A stretch of 64,000 nt of DNA from Cryoendolithus antarcticus. Taxonomy: Eukaryota > Ascomycota > Dothideomycetes > Cladosporiales > Cladosporiaceae. The stretch spans positions 919,115 to 983,114 of the forward strand of contig NAJO01000015.1 of assembly GCA_002077065.1 (NCBI GenBank), written 5' to 3'. Numbering within the stretch: the stretch's first letter is position 1; every line of letters begins with the position of its first letter. This document shows, one piece after another, positions 46,968 to 57,538 of the stretch. Under the pieces are notes generated by a model. That model did not search any database, was not told where the DNA came from, and was given only the letters and a program-made list of their open reading frames with translations. A program made the position numbers and the translations under genes.

Positions 46968-47881
46968 TCATGGCTTAGCGACAGTGTATTCACGCCGCGA
47001 GATAGTGAGTTTGCCGCGACGGCTGCGTCTGCTACAAGCGTCCTTGAAGAGACAGCCGTGTGATCCAGCAGCATCCATCTCAGAATGATGCACATCACCA
47101 CTTGCTAGAGCTGCTTCGTGCACTGTACATACATGAGCGGCACGCGCGTCGAAGGCCATCGACTTCGACCTTGCTGCAGCGAGTTCCTTGCGCGAATCGT
47201 CTAAATCGCGCCATAACAGATCAGGGCGCTCGTTCAAGTAAGTTCGGTATTCTAGACAGCCTAGCAATGCATCTAGTCTGTCGTTGCGCAAATCGTCGCG
47301 GAGTTCTCGCATGCGGGTGTCTTGCTGATAGTTACGGTCTAGGATGCGAAGAACTAGAACCAGATCCGACGTATGCGCTATCTTAAACACCGCGTCGTCG
47401 AATCGCTAAAACGCCTCATCCCTCAGCTCGGATAGCAGGTATTTGTCTGCTACGGTGTCGAGAGCTAAGTAGAATTGCCATGATTTTGAGCGCTCTGGGT
47501 CGTAATCATGCTGGTAGAGGTGGAGCAAAAAGGCTTCGAGAGCCGCGGGATCATCATCCACAAGCTCGACTTCCTTTGCATTTGCCTCCTGCCGGGACAT
47601 TAGTATTATGACGCGCGAATTTAGTACATAAGAGCTCAGCTTACTGCAAATCTGCTTCCTGGCCCACACTGCGTCTTGAAGTACTCTGAAGCCCTGCAGA
47701 GTACTAGCTTATGGCAGAAGAATCTTTCCCCGCCAAACTTGATCGTGATGTCGGAATATTCGGGTGTATTCCAGAGGCTGCAATGGTCAGTTCGATGTCG
47801 ATTGTGATGATCGCGGAGAGCTCACCCTGTGATGGACGCATTGCCGCCCGCGGAGGGTGGTGAGATGCTTGTGCCAGCCAT
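46968..47881 (-). pseudogene. BTB/POZ-domain gene copy interrupted by one stop codon
   Basis: Paralogue of the BTB gene at 41303..42187. Reconstructed parts: exon 1 47881..47826 (MAGTSISPPSAGG...), intron 47825..47778 (GTGAGC ... GCAG), exon 2 47777..47645 (LWNTPEYSDITIKFGGER, HKLVLCRASEYF), intron 47644..47589 (GTAAGC ... GGCAG), and exon 3 from 47588. Exon 3 continues EVELVDDDPAALEAFLLHLY to DEAF, then TAG at 47406..47408, then in the same frame RFDDAVFKIAHTSDLVLVLR to AKP at 46968. The stop aligns with a Ser in the intact copy. No other stop or frameshift interrupts the alignment. If translated, the product is a BTB-only protein of about 123 aa; readthrough or error cannot be excluded. Confidence 0.75.
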
Positions 47882-48122
47882 AACGGCGGTAACAACGTGA
47901 TGCAACCGGTGATGGCTGGTGCGGTTTGACGGTGAATGATTGAAGGCTTGATAATGCGATGGTGGAATGAGAAGAGGTGACGAGGGAGACTTGAAGTCGT
48001 ACTAAGGTTGCTCTTGGTGTGGAAGGAACGCGGCGGGTGACAGATCGCACCTGCCTGACTTCAGACTGATGCTGTAAGTCATGAAGCCACGCGCTGGGCG
48101 AAGTGCACATACAGGCTGATGC

Positions 48123-49448
48123 TTAATCGCCATCTTTCAAGGCCACAGATGTCGGAACTTCAGCTAGTATGACTTCTCTCGTCTTCTCCACGCCGCTGTT
48201 CGGTGCTTCAGTAGACACCACCGGCCTCACAGCCAGCGCATGGTGCCCCCACACCGCACTCCATCTCCCAGTCGCACTCTCGAAGTCCAGCCGAGGACAC
48301 TGTTCGAACACCTCCTTCCACACACTTCTCATATACCTCGGCGTGATCTCCCTTCTCCACCGCTTCTCCATAAAGCCCTCTGGCACCCTACCCTGGAGCA
48401 CAACCATCTCCAACGACGTCAGCTCAGCGCCGAGCTTTCTCCGCCTCGGCTTCATGCCCTCGAACTTCACTTTGCCTGCTGCCAGGGCATGGAGACGGTG
48501 CCACTCCGCGTCCGCCAGGGGCGGGAGGAGAGAGTCCAGTGTCTTAGCGTACCAGGCCTGGATCTGGTTCTTGACACGTGACTGGGGCATCGGTCTGTGC
48601 CAGGCATTGAGTTCTGCAATCGGGATTGAAAGGCGCTTCGGGTTGCGGCGGGTCTGCTCCGGTGGAGAGGAAGATATTTGGCTGAGGATGAGGGCGTGGA
48701 GGGGTGGAGGGAGCGAGTCGATGAAGGCTCGCGTCTGCTCCTTGACAGAAGGTCTGGACAACTTCGCCTTGGGCTCGATGACATCATGCACAACCCGTCT
48801 CTGATCATGCAGTGGCTCGGTGAAGTCCTCCACTGGGTCTGCGGAATTCTCAGTCGAATCCACAGGGTCCTGCTCCGGTCTTGGCGATGGGGCTGGGTCG
48901 CGAGCTGAAGGCACGACCAGGTCTTCCGCGGCTTGCGGCACTGGAAGCAAAGGTTTGAGCAGGTCCCGCCGACGGGCGCCAACCCTGCCGTAGGCCATGT
49001 TCAAGGCTTTAATCATCATCTTCCTGTCACCCTCATTGGCTTTCTGCAATTGGGTCGCCACCTGTCGCGCTTTGCGGCGTGCAAACTTCAAGCGTTCCTC
49101 ATACGCTGCATCCTGCCGGTGATCGCGGATCTTCTGCTTGTACGCACGAAAGCGATAGAGGACATGCTGCCGGATCCATCCCGCTGCGAAGCGATCAGGG
49201 AAGTATGACAACTCCCGAGTGATACTGCGGAAGATGTGGCGAGTATGCGTGGTATGGAACGCCTCACCGGTCTCTGGCTCCAGGTGCAGACTCCGAGGTG
49301 GGCTCTTCACGGGCTTCTTGAGACCTTCAGGGGGGCTCAATGGGATTCCTGGAGCTGTTGAGGCGCATCTGCAGCATACAGCCAAAGATGGAGAACATCC
49401 TGGGAGCTTCTCGATACCCAGCGACCGGGAAGGCAGTCTCAATGGCAT
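48123..49448 (-). CDS. Mitochondrial LYR-motif-type protein
   Basis: Single exon, 441 aa from the ATG at 49448 (the upstream in-frame codon at 49475 is TTG). Arg/Ser-rich, acid-free N terminus (MPLRLPSRSLGIEKL) looks like a mitochondrial presequence. Residues about 50-130 read HIFRSITRELSYFPDRFAAGWIRQHVLYRF (by position), the arrangement of Complex1_LYR/DUF1763-type fungal proteins: a helix with an R-x-I-T-R-E core, SYFPD, then a basic helix. A disordered Pro/Asp/Glu segment spans about 175-235, and a basic conserved C-terminal half (WYAKTLDSLLPPL, PRRRKLGAELTSLEMVVL) follows. Such proteins act in respiratory-complex or mitoribosome assembly; which one is unknown. It is divergent from MBP1. 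Confidence 0.65.
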   Translation of the reverse strand: MPLRLPSRSLGIEKLPGCSPSLAVCCRCASTAPGIPLSPPEGLKKPVKSPPRSLHLEPETGEAFHTTHTRHIFRSITRELSYFPDRFAAGWIRQHVLYRFRAYKQKIRDHRQDAAYEERLKFARRKARQVATQLQKANEGDRKMMIKALNMAYGRVGARRRDLLKPLLPVPQAAEDLVVPSARDPAPSPRPEQDPVDSTENSADPVEDFTEPLHDQRRVVHDVIEPKAKLSRPSVKEQTRAFIDSLPPPLHALILSQISSSPPEQTRRNPKRLSIPIAELNAWHRPMPQSRVKNQIQAWYAKTLDSLLPPLADAEWHRLHALAAGKVKFEGMKPRRRKLGAELTSLEMVVLQGRVPEGFMEKRWRREITPRYMRSVWKEVFEQCPRLDFESATGRWSAVWGHHALAVRPVVSTEAPNSGVEKTREVILAEVPTSVALKDGD

Positions 49449-49716
49449 ATGAAAGACATGACCTTGTGATAGCAATCAGTAGACTCACGTGAACTTGTTG
49501 GAGTGAATAAGGTTGACGTCCGTGCACAACCGGCTCGGGAAGCCACGACCGACTTGCTCCATCTACGCGTAAATCGCGTCGCTCACACGAAACTGATATC
49601 ACCGACAAAGACACACACCACCCCCATATCTCCGCTCCGCCACGCCTACTCTCCACTCACTACATCGCTACACTGCAGGACCTTACGCCAATACATCACA
49701 CACACTCCGCCGCCGC
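49449..49716. promoter_or_regulatory. Divergent promoter LYR gene / MBP1 with MCB element
   Basis: 268 bp between divergent starts. ACGCGT, the MBF-binding MluI cell-cycle box, lies at 49565..49570, about 150 bp before the ATG of the gene that encodes the MBF DNA-binding subunit. This could allow self-regulation. It is a single short motif. Confidence 0.4.
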
Positions 49717-52488
49717 ATGGCCAACCTCACATTCATGACCCCGCAGCAGTCCTTTGCGCATATGTCGCAAGCCTCCCCACCGCAGCATGGCATGCCCGCA
49801 TCGTACTCGCAGAGCTTCAGCACGCCCTACGATCACGTGAACACACATGCGCATCCTTCGCAGCAGCAGCAGCAACCGGCGCAACGACAGATGCAGTACA
49901 GCCAGAGCTTCCCGAATGCGCCGGTGAGCAATCCGGGGTATGCGAGGAGTTTTGGTCAGGGTTATGAGAATGGCAGAGGCTATGGAGGAAAGCCGCAGAT
50001 ATATACGGTAAGTTCGAGGAGCGCATGGCAGGTCGTATTAGTGGGATTAACGTGAGGTGCTAGGCGGTATACTCCGGCGTCAATGTCTACGAAATGGACA
50101 TACAAGGTGTCGCATGCATGCGCCGACGCAACGACGGTTGGCTCAATGCTACACAGATCCTCAAAGTGGCTGGAGTCGACAAGGGCAAGCGTACGAAGGT
50201 GCTAGAGAAGGAGATTCTCCCCGGCGAGCACGAGAAGGTGCAGGGCGGCTACGGCAAGTACCAGGGCACTTGGATTAGCTATCGACGAGGCCGCGAGTTC
50301 TGCCGTCAGTATGGTGTCGAAGACATCCTCAAGCCACTGCTGGATTACGATGTGAGCTCCGATGGGTCAGGCGGCCAAGGCCAAGAGACCCCGACAAAGG
50401 AACAGGCCATGGCAGCAAACCGGAAGAGGTACTACAACCAGGTAGATGCTGTGCCTACCGGTGGACCTGCGACGAATGGAACGTTCTTCTCGAACATCTC
50501 GCCGTCGACATCCGTAGCTCTGGCAGCTATGAGTAAGGCAGCGAGGCTTAATTCGCCCATGTCAAGACCAGCGAGCGTGCAGAAGCCGTACTACACACAA
50601 CCATCGCATCAAGATGGCATGCAAATGGGCAGCCAACAAAGCATGGCATCACAAGGCAGCTTCGATGGAGAGGGAAAGTACGACTCTGGCTATAGCACAC
50701 AGCCGAATGGGGAGCCTCCCCGCAAGCGTATGCGAGGTGACAGTAACGGTGGCGCCATGCCTCCTCCCAGTCTCCCGCTGGATGTCTCAATGCGATCTGC
50801 GACGCCGACAGAGCCGAATGAGAGCTTCCTGTATGACGCGACAATGACACGAGACTTCATGGAGGGTGAACGCGACGCGGCTCTGCCTCCCTTGCCTACA
50901 CCATCAAATGATGAGCAGACCGAGAAGATGAACCTCATCTTGGGCCTATTCGCTGAGTCCGGCCGGACCGACTACAGCTCACATCCTGCCATTCAGCAGC
51001 TGTCTGGTGAAGACTTCAACATCCCACTCGATGCGTCAGCCAACAATGCCTTGCACTGGGCAGCAACACTGGCCAAGATGCCGTTGCTCAAGTTGCTGAT
51101 CAGCAGAGGTGCGAACATCTGGCGAGGTAATGTCTCTGGCCAGAGTCCGCTGATTTCTGCTGTCATCGTCAGCAACTGCTGGGAGCGCACGTGCTTCCCC
51201 GACTTGCTGGAGCTCCTGAGCCCACTGATCGAGGTTCGTGATCATGCAGGCCGGACCGTACTCCACCACATTGCTGTCTCCTCAGGCATCAAGGGCCGCG
51301 CACCGAGCAGCAAGTACTACCTTGAGGCGTTGCTTGAGTTCCTCGTCCGCATCGGCACTGCCCCTGGCGCTCCTGGGACTGCACCTACCGCACCGATGCT
51401 ATCGCAGAAGGGTACTACTGACCCTCAGCTCACCAACGGCGACTCGTCAAGTCAAGACTCCATCCTCAGCAATGCTAAGGGTGCTGTCAATCTCGTGCGC
51501 TTCCTTTCTCACATCGTGAACGCACGAGACAAAGCTGGTAACACCGCTTTGAATCTTGTTGCGAGAATCGGCAACCGTAGCATCATACAACAACTGCTCG
51601 AGATTCACGCCGATCCCGGTCTGGCAAACAACAAAGGCGTCAGTGCGAAAGACTTCGGCGTTGGATCTGAAGGTGGTCTGGCCAACGGTTTGGCATCACA
51701 GCAGAGTACGCAAGCCATGCCGGACACGCAAGAGGAAGATGCAGGTGAAGGAGCGGCGCAAGTGAGCCAGACGGAGGATCTGAGTCAAGATGTGATCACA
51801 TGTGAGTCCTCCCCTGCCGCACGTGTGCCTTGTGCAAATATACAGCCAACTGACGCTCACTCCAGCAATGACAACGCTTCTCACCTCCAACATGACGACT
51901 CATCGCGATCTCCTCACGCAACGCACAGAAGCTATCGACCGCCTCAATGCGCAGATTCGCGAATTCTCCGCCATCCAGACGACAGAGCTTGAGCGCCTCC
52001 GAGAGACTCAAAACCGTGTCAAGGCACGAGGTGAGCGACAAGCACGGCTCGCAAATCTCAATCGCTTCAAGACTGCCAAACCTCAAGCCTCTCAGTCACA
52101 AGTCACAGCACTGGGCGACGCAGACACAGCCATCTTACCTGCGGACCTCATCACCATCCTACCCAACGCCGATGCCGCATTCTCCCCCCAATTGGCCGCC
52201 GCTCTGCCATCCACTGCCTTCCTCAGGCAGAACATTCAAGCATATCACAATAACAACGCCCTCTTACAGCGACATGACGCGGATCTGAGAAGCAGAAGCC
52301 TGGAGCTAGAAGGGCTATATCGGAAGGTAGTCAGTCTGTGCACCGATGTTGAAGAAGGGCGCGTCGAGGAAGCTTTGCCGAGCCTTGTACAGGCTGTCGA
52401 GAGTGAGAGGGGAGGCATGAGAGGTGAAGGCGAGGTGGGGAGGGTACGAGACTTCCTCAGGAGGGTGGACGGCAGGGGTGAAGGCTAG
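49717..52488 (+). CDS. mbp1: MBF transcription factor DNA-binding subunit (Mbp1/Res type, APSES + ankyrin)
   Basis: Controls G1/S genes through MCB sites in the nucleus. Exons 49717..50007, 50064..51801, 51866..52488 (883 aa); introns 50008..50063 (GTAAGT ... TAG) and 51802..51865 (GTGAGT ... CCAG) keep phase. The N-terminal 95 residues are Gln/Ser/Tyr-rich and disordered with a poly-Gln run. APSES/KilA-N winged helix at about 98-200 (YSGVNVYEM, GVACMRRRNDGWLNATQILK, GGYGKYQGTWI, FCRQYGVEDILKPLL). A linker carries a basic KRMRG motif. Ankyrin repeats lie at about 420-625 (NNALHWAATLAKMPLLKLLI, RTVLHHIAV, NTALNLVARIGN). The C-terminal coiled coil (RDLLTQRTEAIDRLNAQIRE) is the Swi6-type dimerisation tail. 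The full Mbp1 order is present. Confidence 0.94.
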
Positions 52489-53138
52489 AGGCAATGGAAT
52501 TGTACAAAGGGTGTAGGCGTATGCTGTAACGAGTTTGATGTGAATATGAAGTCTCTCCCACTTGCTTGGGATTGTTGCTATACACAATCTTCAAAGGCCA
52601 ATCATCCGGCGCCATGTCTTCAGTATTCTCATCGATTGGTCAAGTTACGTTGGCCGTCGACCACCGCGAAGGTGACGCCACATCGAGACCCTCATGTCTC
52701 CCACGTGAAGCTTGGCACCCGCGCAAGGCCGATCTAGATCATTACCGTACGCTTATCAAACCTTGCCTGAACCACGCCTCTTTTGCTTCTTCGGTTTCCC
52801 GTGCGCAGCGTTCCGTTCCATCACTTTTCGCTTCTCCGAGGTCAGCATTGTCAGTTGCAGGTAGCGGTTGGTCTCTTTCGCGTGTGCTCTTTCTCTGTTG
52901 TCATGTCATTTCGTGCTACTTTGGATGGGAAGATGCAATCGCCACCGGACAGCTAACGGTACAGCAAGTGGACCTTGGACGTGGACAACAGGGCAACGCC
53001 TGGACTTGGATACCACGCCTCGTGGACTCGGTATGGGCTGATGCTTTCATCTGCCGTATCAAAATCATCGATTCAGTGTATCTTTACTGGACAGATTTTG
53101 ATGGCTATGCGTAGCCCACCAGAGCAATAACACCCATC
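52489..53138. other. Intergenic before TOK1
   Basis: 650 bp. A frame of about 180 codons (52566..53114) ends just before the TOK1 ATG but has no family resemblance or coding-like composition; I treat the region as promoter and leader. Confidence 0.45.
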
Positions 53139-55484
53139 ATGGCTTCCTCCGAGGAGCCGCCGCGCAGAGACTCAGACGTCTATCTCGATGCTCGGCCTCA
53201 ACTCTGGCGGAATCGCCGCTCCTCTGCCCGCTCCTCACAACGTCGCGCTTCTTTAGTCATCGAACCGACGGAGCCCGACAAACGCCTGCACTGGTGGCGG
53301 TTCACGCTGCGCGATTGGGACGACGATGAGGAACAGGACTGGTGGTTTGCTTCTACAGCCATTCCCCTCCTGGCTGCTACCCTCGGCCCGTTGGCGAATG
53401 TCTTCTCCATAGCGGCACTGGTGACATACTGGAGGCAGTGCGACGTTGCCGGCGTGGACAATGAGTACGACGCCACGATCTGCGACTGGAACGGCGACAA
53501 AAACACTTTTGTGACGCATCTCGAAGGCGTGACATTCGCGGATCCGAAATGGTGCCTGGTCCTGAATGTGGTGAGCCTCGTTATGGGCTTCGTGGGCAAC
53601 ATCTTCCTACTTTGCAACTTCACGAAGAGAATTCGGTATATCATTGCCTTGCCGGTCACCATCGTCATGTGGTATGTCGCCACCGGCATTCTTATTGGGA
53701 TCACAGTCGCGATGGAAATGTACGTGCCGCCCATGCGACCGCAGCAGACCTACACCCAAGGCTTCTGGTATGCAGTCCTGGCCGCCTGCCTCTACACAGT
53801 CTGCTCCATGCTCCTGATGGTCAATATGCTGGGCTACTTCCTCGGTCACTATCCCCAGAACTTTACTCTCACGGAAGCCCACCGTACCCTGATCCTTCAA
53901 ACAATGTTCTTCTTCATCTGGCTCGCCGGCGGCGCCGGCGTCATGTCAGTCATAGAGAAGCATTACGGCGACTCGAAATACAATTGGAGCTACACCAATG
54001 CTCTGTACTTCTGCGACGTCAGTATTCTTACGATAGGGTTCGGGGATATGGTCCCGACGTGCAACATCGGACGAGGCATTATGTTTCCTTACGCTATCGG
54101 CGGGATCATCATGCTTGGTTTGATGGTGAGCAGTATTACGAAGTTTGCCGGGGAGCTTGGCGCGGAGAACATTGTGCATAAGCATATTGAGCGGAGTCGT
54201 GCGAGGACTATGGAGAGGACTGTGAGGAGCTCAATGGAGCTACAGACGAGGCAGGGCATCATTGTTGAGGCGCCGAGGAATGCGGTGGACGCGCCGCCGA
54301 TGCCGACGTTTGAACGCGAAACAACGATACGAATCGCTGATGACGAAGCCAATTCGCCATCTGACCGTCCGAGCGCGAAGTCGGATCAGCCAATTCTCAA
54401 ACTTACTCGCCGGGCTACCAGTCTGGTGATCAAGCCACGAGCTCCCAAGCTGCTCCTGCTCCGAGAAGAGAAAGATCGCTTCGAAGCCATGCGCCGCATC
54501 CAAGCCGACAATGTCAAGTTCAAGAATTGGTCCGCTTTAGGCTTCAGTGCCATCGCGTTTGCACTACTCTGGGGTGTTGGCGCGGCAGTCTTCTGGCAGT
54601 GCGAGCAAGCGTCGCAGGATATGACCTACTTCGAAGCTTTGTACTTCTGCTACGTCTCGCTACTCACGATCGGATACGGCGATCTCGCACCACAATCCAA
54701 TCCTGGAAGGCCTTTCTTCGTGGTGTGGAGTCTGATCGCTGTGCCTGTCATGTCTATTTTGGTAAGCCATCTGGGGGAGACTGTGATCTCCAAGTTCAAG
54801 GAGTCGTCTTCTCGGCTCGCAGACTTCACCCTACTGCCGAAAGAAGGCGTATATCGCCACTTCCTCGAACGCCACCCTTGGCTTCTTGTTTGGTTGCAGA
54901 CCCGCAAAGAGCGCAAAGCCGCGGCCCACAGGATCGAAGAAGGTTTTCCAGTCGGCGACGATCCCTCGACTGCCTCTCCTGAACCGAAGACTCTTGATCA
55001 GCTTGCCACAGAGGTGCCCTCACACCACGAGCTCGCCCTTCGCTTGTCGAAAGCCATACGTGCCACAGCGGCGGACGCCAAGAATGATCCGAAAAAGCGT
55101 TACAGCTACGAGGAATGGGTGGTGTTCACGCAGCTCATCCGTTTCACGGCCAAGAACGGCGAGGACGTCGAGATTGAAGCGGCAGAGGGCATGATCGAGT
55201 GGGACTGGATTGGCGAGGATAGTCCGATGTTGACTAAAGGGAGTGAAGCGGACTTTGTGCTTGATCGACTGACGGAGAGTATGGGCAGGTATATCAGGAG
55301 GATTTCTGCTGCGGCCGAAATGGATAAAAAGGACAGAGCGGAGAGCCCAGTGTTCAGGAGAGGACAGTGGGATGAAAAAGTAAAGGAAGGGGGAGTCGTT
55401 GTGGGTGATCCGGAGGACACTGCGGGAACAGAGGTGGAGGTTGTGAGAAGGCAGGGCACGTGGATCGATCCACAGGAAGAGTGA
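53139..55484 (+). CDS. tok1: Outward-rectifying two-pore potassium channel, TOK1 type
   Basis: Plasma-membrane K+ channel with the fungal-specific eight-helix, two-pore plan. Single exon, 781 aa. The cytosolic N terminus (about 1-70) is basic/Ser-rich. Transmembrane helices follow from about 78 on; the first pore has filter TIGFGD at 298-303 and the second TIGYGD at 510-515. Between them, after the sixth helix, is a long cytosolic loop of about 130 residues, and a helix FSAIAFALLWGVGAAVF precedes pore 2. The C-terminal cytosolic domain (about 550-781) is charged. Asymmetric GFG/GYG filters and 4+2+2 topology are standard for TOK1. Likely role: membrane potential control and K+ efflux on depolarisation. 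Confidence 0.94.
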   Translation: MASSEEPPRRDSDVYLDARPQLWRNRRSSARSSQRRASLVIEPTEPDKRLHWWRFTLRDWDDDEEQDWWFASTAIPLLAATLGPLANVFSIAALVTYWRQCDVAGVDNEYDATICDWNGDKNTFVTHLEGVTFADPKWCLVLNVVSLVMGFVGNIFLLCNFTKRIRYIIALPVTIVMWYVATGILIGITVAMEMYVPPMRPQQTYTQGFWYAVLAACLYTVCSMLLMVNMLGYFLGHYPQNFTLTEAHRTLILQTMFFFIWLAGGAGVMSVIEKHYGDSKYNWSYTNALYFCDVSILTIGFGDMVPTCNIGRGIMFPYAIGGIIMLGLMVSSITKFAGELGAENIVHKHIERSRARTMERTVRSSMELQTRQGIIVEAPRNAVDAPPMPTFERETTIRIADDEANSPSDRPSAKSDQPILKLTRRATSLVIKPRAPKLLLLREEKDRFEAMRRIQADNVKFKNWSALGFSAIAFALLWGVGAAVFWQCEQASQDMTYFEALYFCYVSLLTIGYGDLAPQSNPGRPFFVVWSLIAVPVMSILVSHLGETVISKFKESSSRLADFTLLPKEGVYRHFLERHPWLLVWLQTRKERKAAAHRIEEGFPVGDDPSTASPEPKTLDQLATEVPSHHELALRLSKAIRATAADAKNDPKKRYSYEEWVVFTQLIRFTAKNGEDVEIEAAEGMIEWDWIGEDSPMLTKGSEADFVLDRLTESMGRYIRRISAAAEMDKKDRAESPVFRRGQWDEKVKEGGVVVGDPEDTAGTEVEVVRRQGTWIDPQEE

Positions 55485-55763
55485 TGCATTCTTTACGAGC
55501 TTTGATGACCTAGGCTTGTACGGCGTTGGTGGTGATGCTTGAGTACTGTACAGACAAGGCGTCCAGAGAGTGCGATCTGATTCCATCAGTATGCGCACTG
55601 AACTGCGACACAGACTGACGCCGAGACTTCACACACCTTCCTTCACTCACTGGAAGTGAAGCTGGAGCACCACATCCACACAAAGGACGGAAGTACACAG
55701 TAAGCTCTTCCATCTTCTCCTGCACTCAGCAATATCATTTTACCTCTACTCTCCCACTACGAG

Positions 55764-57028
55764 ATGGCGCCACCTGCCTTCTCGCAATACTTGACACCAA
55801 GTGGTGTGTATGACAGGTAAGTGAAGGTATGAAACCGTCTGCCAAGCACAGGGCCTCTCTTACACTTCGCCGCGATAGCGATAGCAGCGACGACGAGGAC
55901 GAAGTCGACCACCGCAGCGATGAGGACGTGAGGATGGCTGAGCCGGTCGGTGAGGCCATCAACGCTACCGCGACCCAGGCCAACGAAAGTCCGCAAAGCA
56001 CCAAAAGCGACATCAGCTCAGGCGGCGTTATCGCCGTCAAGCCTCGCCCCTCTGTTCCAGCCGCCCCTTCCCGCGCCAGTTCTCGCGTCTCCCCTGCATC
56101 TACCTCAGACTCCGAGAGACACTACATCGAGATCCGTGTTGGCCCGCGCACGACGGCAGATGAGGCCCTCGATATACCGACCTATTGCATCATTGTTGCG
56201 CGAATCGATTCGGTCCGTGGCACGGTAACGTGGCTCGGAGTCGATACATGGATTCTCAATGGACTGCGAATTGGTGAGGTGGAGCTTGCGGACTCGTTCA
56301 GGGATAGTGAGAAGCTCGAACTGACCACAGAGTTCGATGTTGATCCATTCTACGCCGCCCGGGACGTCTTGACTGCTGACAGGGTGCGGGCGTTCCTACT
56401 GAACTTCGTGAAGAACTGGGACGGCTCAACCGAGACAGAGCAGCTCGATGCGGGTGTTGCATGGGATCTTAAATGCATGGCTGTGCAGAATCGCATGCTG
56501 GTCGACTCGGATGGCTTTGACGGAGACAAAGAGGCAGGGGATCCCAAGAATCATTTTAAAGCCCCGTGGGATCTGCCTGTGCAGCCAGAGTTGACGGAGC
56601 TACGTTTTCCAGACGGGCTGGAAGAGTTCCTGAGTCGGCGTGGAGCTGGCGAAAGCGTTGAAGATATCCACGTCGTGGCGACCTTCTACAACGACCTCGA
56701 GATTGAGGAGGCTTTGGGTTTGCCACACCACGTACACTTGTCGCTTCACCCGGATGAGACATCACAGCAAGTCAGGGCTTACTTTCTGGATGGCGAAGGA
56801 GGCTTCGTGGGTCTCAGGCAGAATCGGGTACTACGGAAAATGTCTTGGAAGTGGGCTTTAGAGCTGTGGGTACTTCCCCAAGCGCGAGGCTGCAGGCTGC
56901 TGTATCGCTGGGACGATGTGCCGTTATTGTGTGCCAGTGGGTTCATTGCGCAGAGGAGCATGTGCGCTAATGGTGACGAGAAAGCGAAGCTGTACATCGA
57001 GGCGAGGATCGTGTTGCAAGAAGCTTGA
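55764..57028 (+). CDS. Protein of unknown function, acidic N terminus and globular C domain
   Basis: The main frame 55829..57028 alone gives 399 aa from MKPSAKHRA. I favour an upstream exon 55764..55816 (MAPPAFSQYLTPSGVYD) with a strong GTAAGT donor. In-frame acceptors follow at 55878 (62-nt intron) and 55851 (35 nt, short for fungi); both join to the DSSDDEDEV acidic run. Residues after about 90 form a mixed alpha/beta domain (HYIEIRVGPRTTADEA, TYCIIVARIDSVRGTVTWLG, VEDIHVVATFYNDLEIEEALG, WALELWVLPQARGC). I recognise no family. No signal peptide, membrane helix or obvious catalytic motif. Probably a conserved filamentous-fungal hypothetical protein; the N terminus needs transcript evidence. 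Confidence 0.62.
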
Positions 57029-57538
57029 GCGATGCTTGCCTTTGCGAAGCGGGCATGCACAGGTTCCTATGCAGAATGGGCAGAGCTTTGCGCAGGGCTG
57101 ACAGGCAGTACACACGTGGTCAAGCTCTCGAATCGTACGGAGTCCGAGCAATGGACATCTGCGTCCCCATTCCTTGACGATTGTTATGCGATGTCACCAG
57201 GGGGCATGGCTCTCGGGATGCCCGCAGTCATTTGCAATAGTATTGCTTGGGAAGTTGACTTGGCAGTGATACTTGGCAGTGCGTGAGCGTACTCGCTTTC
57301 GCGTAACGAGCGTACGCATCATTTGCTAAGCCGACCGCGTTCAAAGTACTCTTCAACATGCGCATTTGGGTCACCGCATGGCCTGACAGTATTGATCAGG
57401 CCTATCCGCCGGAGATTGGAGGAGGCAGTGCAGAGAAAATGGGAGTATAAGTAAAATGTGCTTCCGCCGTCTGCTCCATCTTGCCAAACATTCAATCTTT
57501 CATTGCATAGTCAAACAGCAAAAGCAACTCACTTCGGC
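57029..57538. promoter_or_regulatory. Intergenic with candidate TATA box for the hydrolase gene
   Basis: 510 bp. TATAAGTA at 57446..57453 is about 90 bp before the ATG at 57539. A small direct repeat of cttggcagtg lies near 57257-57280. No gene recognised. Confidence 0.4.

Noticed and set aside
49858..49880. CAG microsatellite
   Set aside because: Encodes an ordinary short poly-Gln tract in MBP1.
52566..53114. 182-codon open frame just before TOK1
   Set aside because: No family resemblance or domain pattern; position fits the TOK1 promoter/leader, and chance frames of this size occur in this GC range.
57458..57538. Hydrolase start at 57458
   Set aside because: That codon is GTG, and starting at 57539 places a signal peptide at the N terminus.
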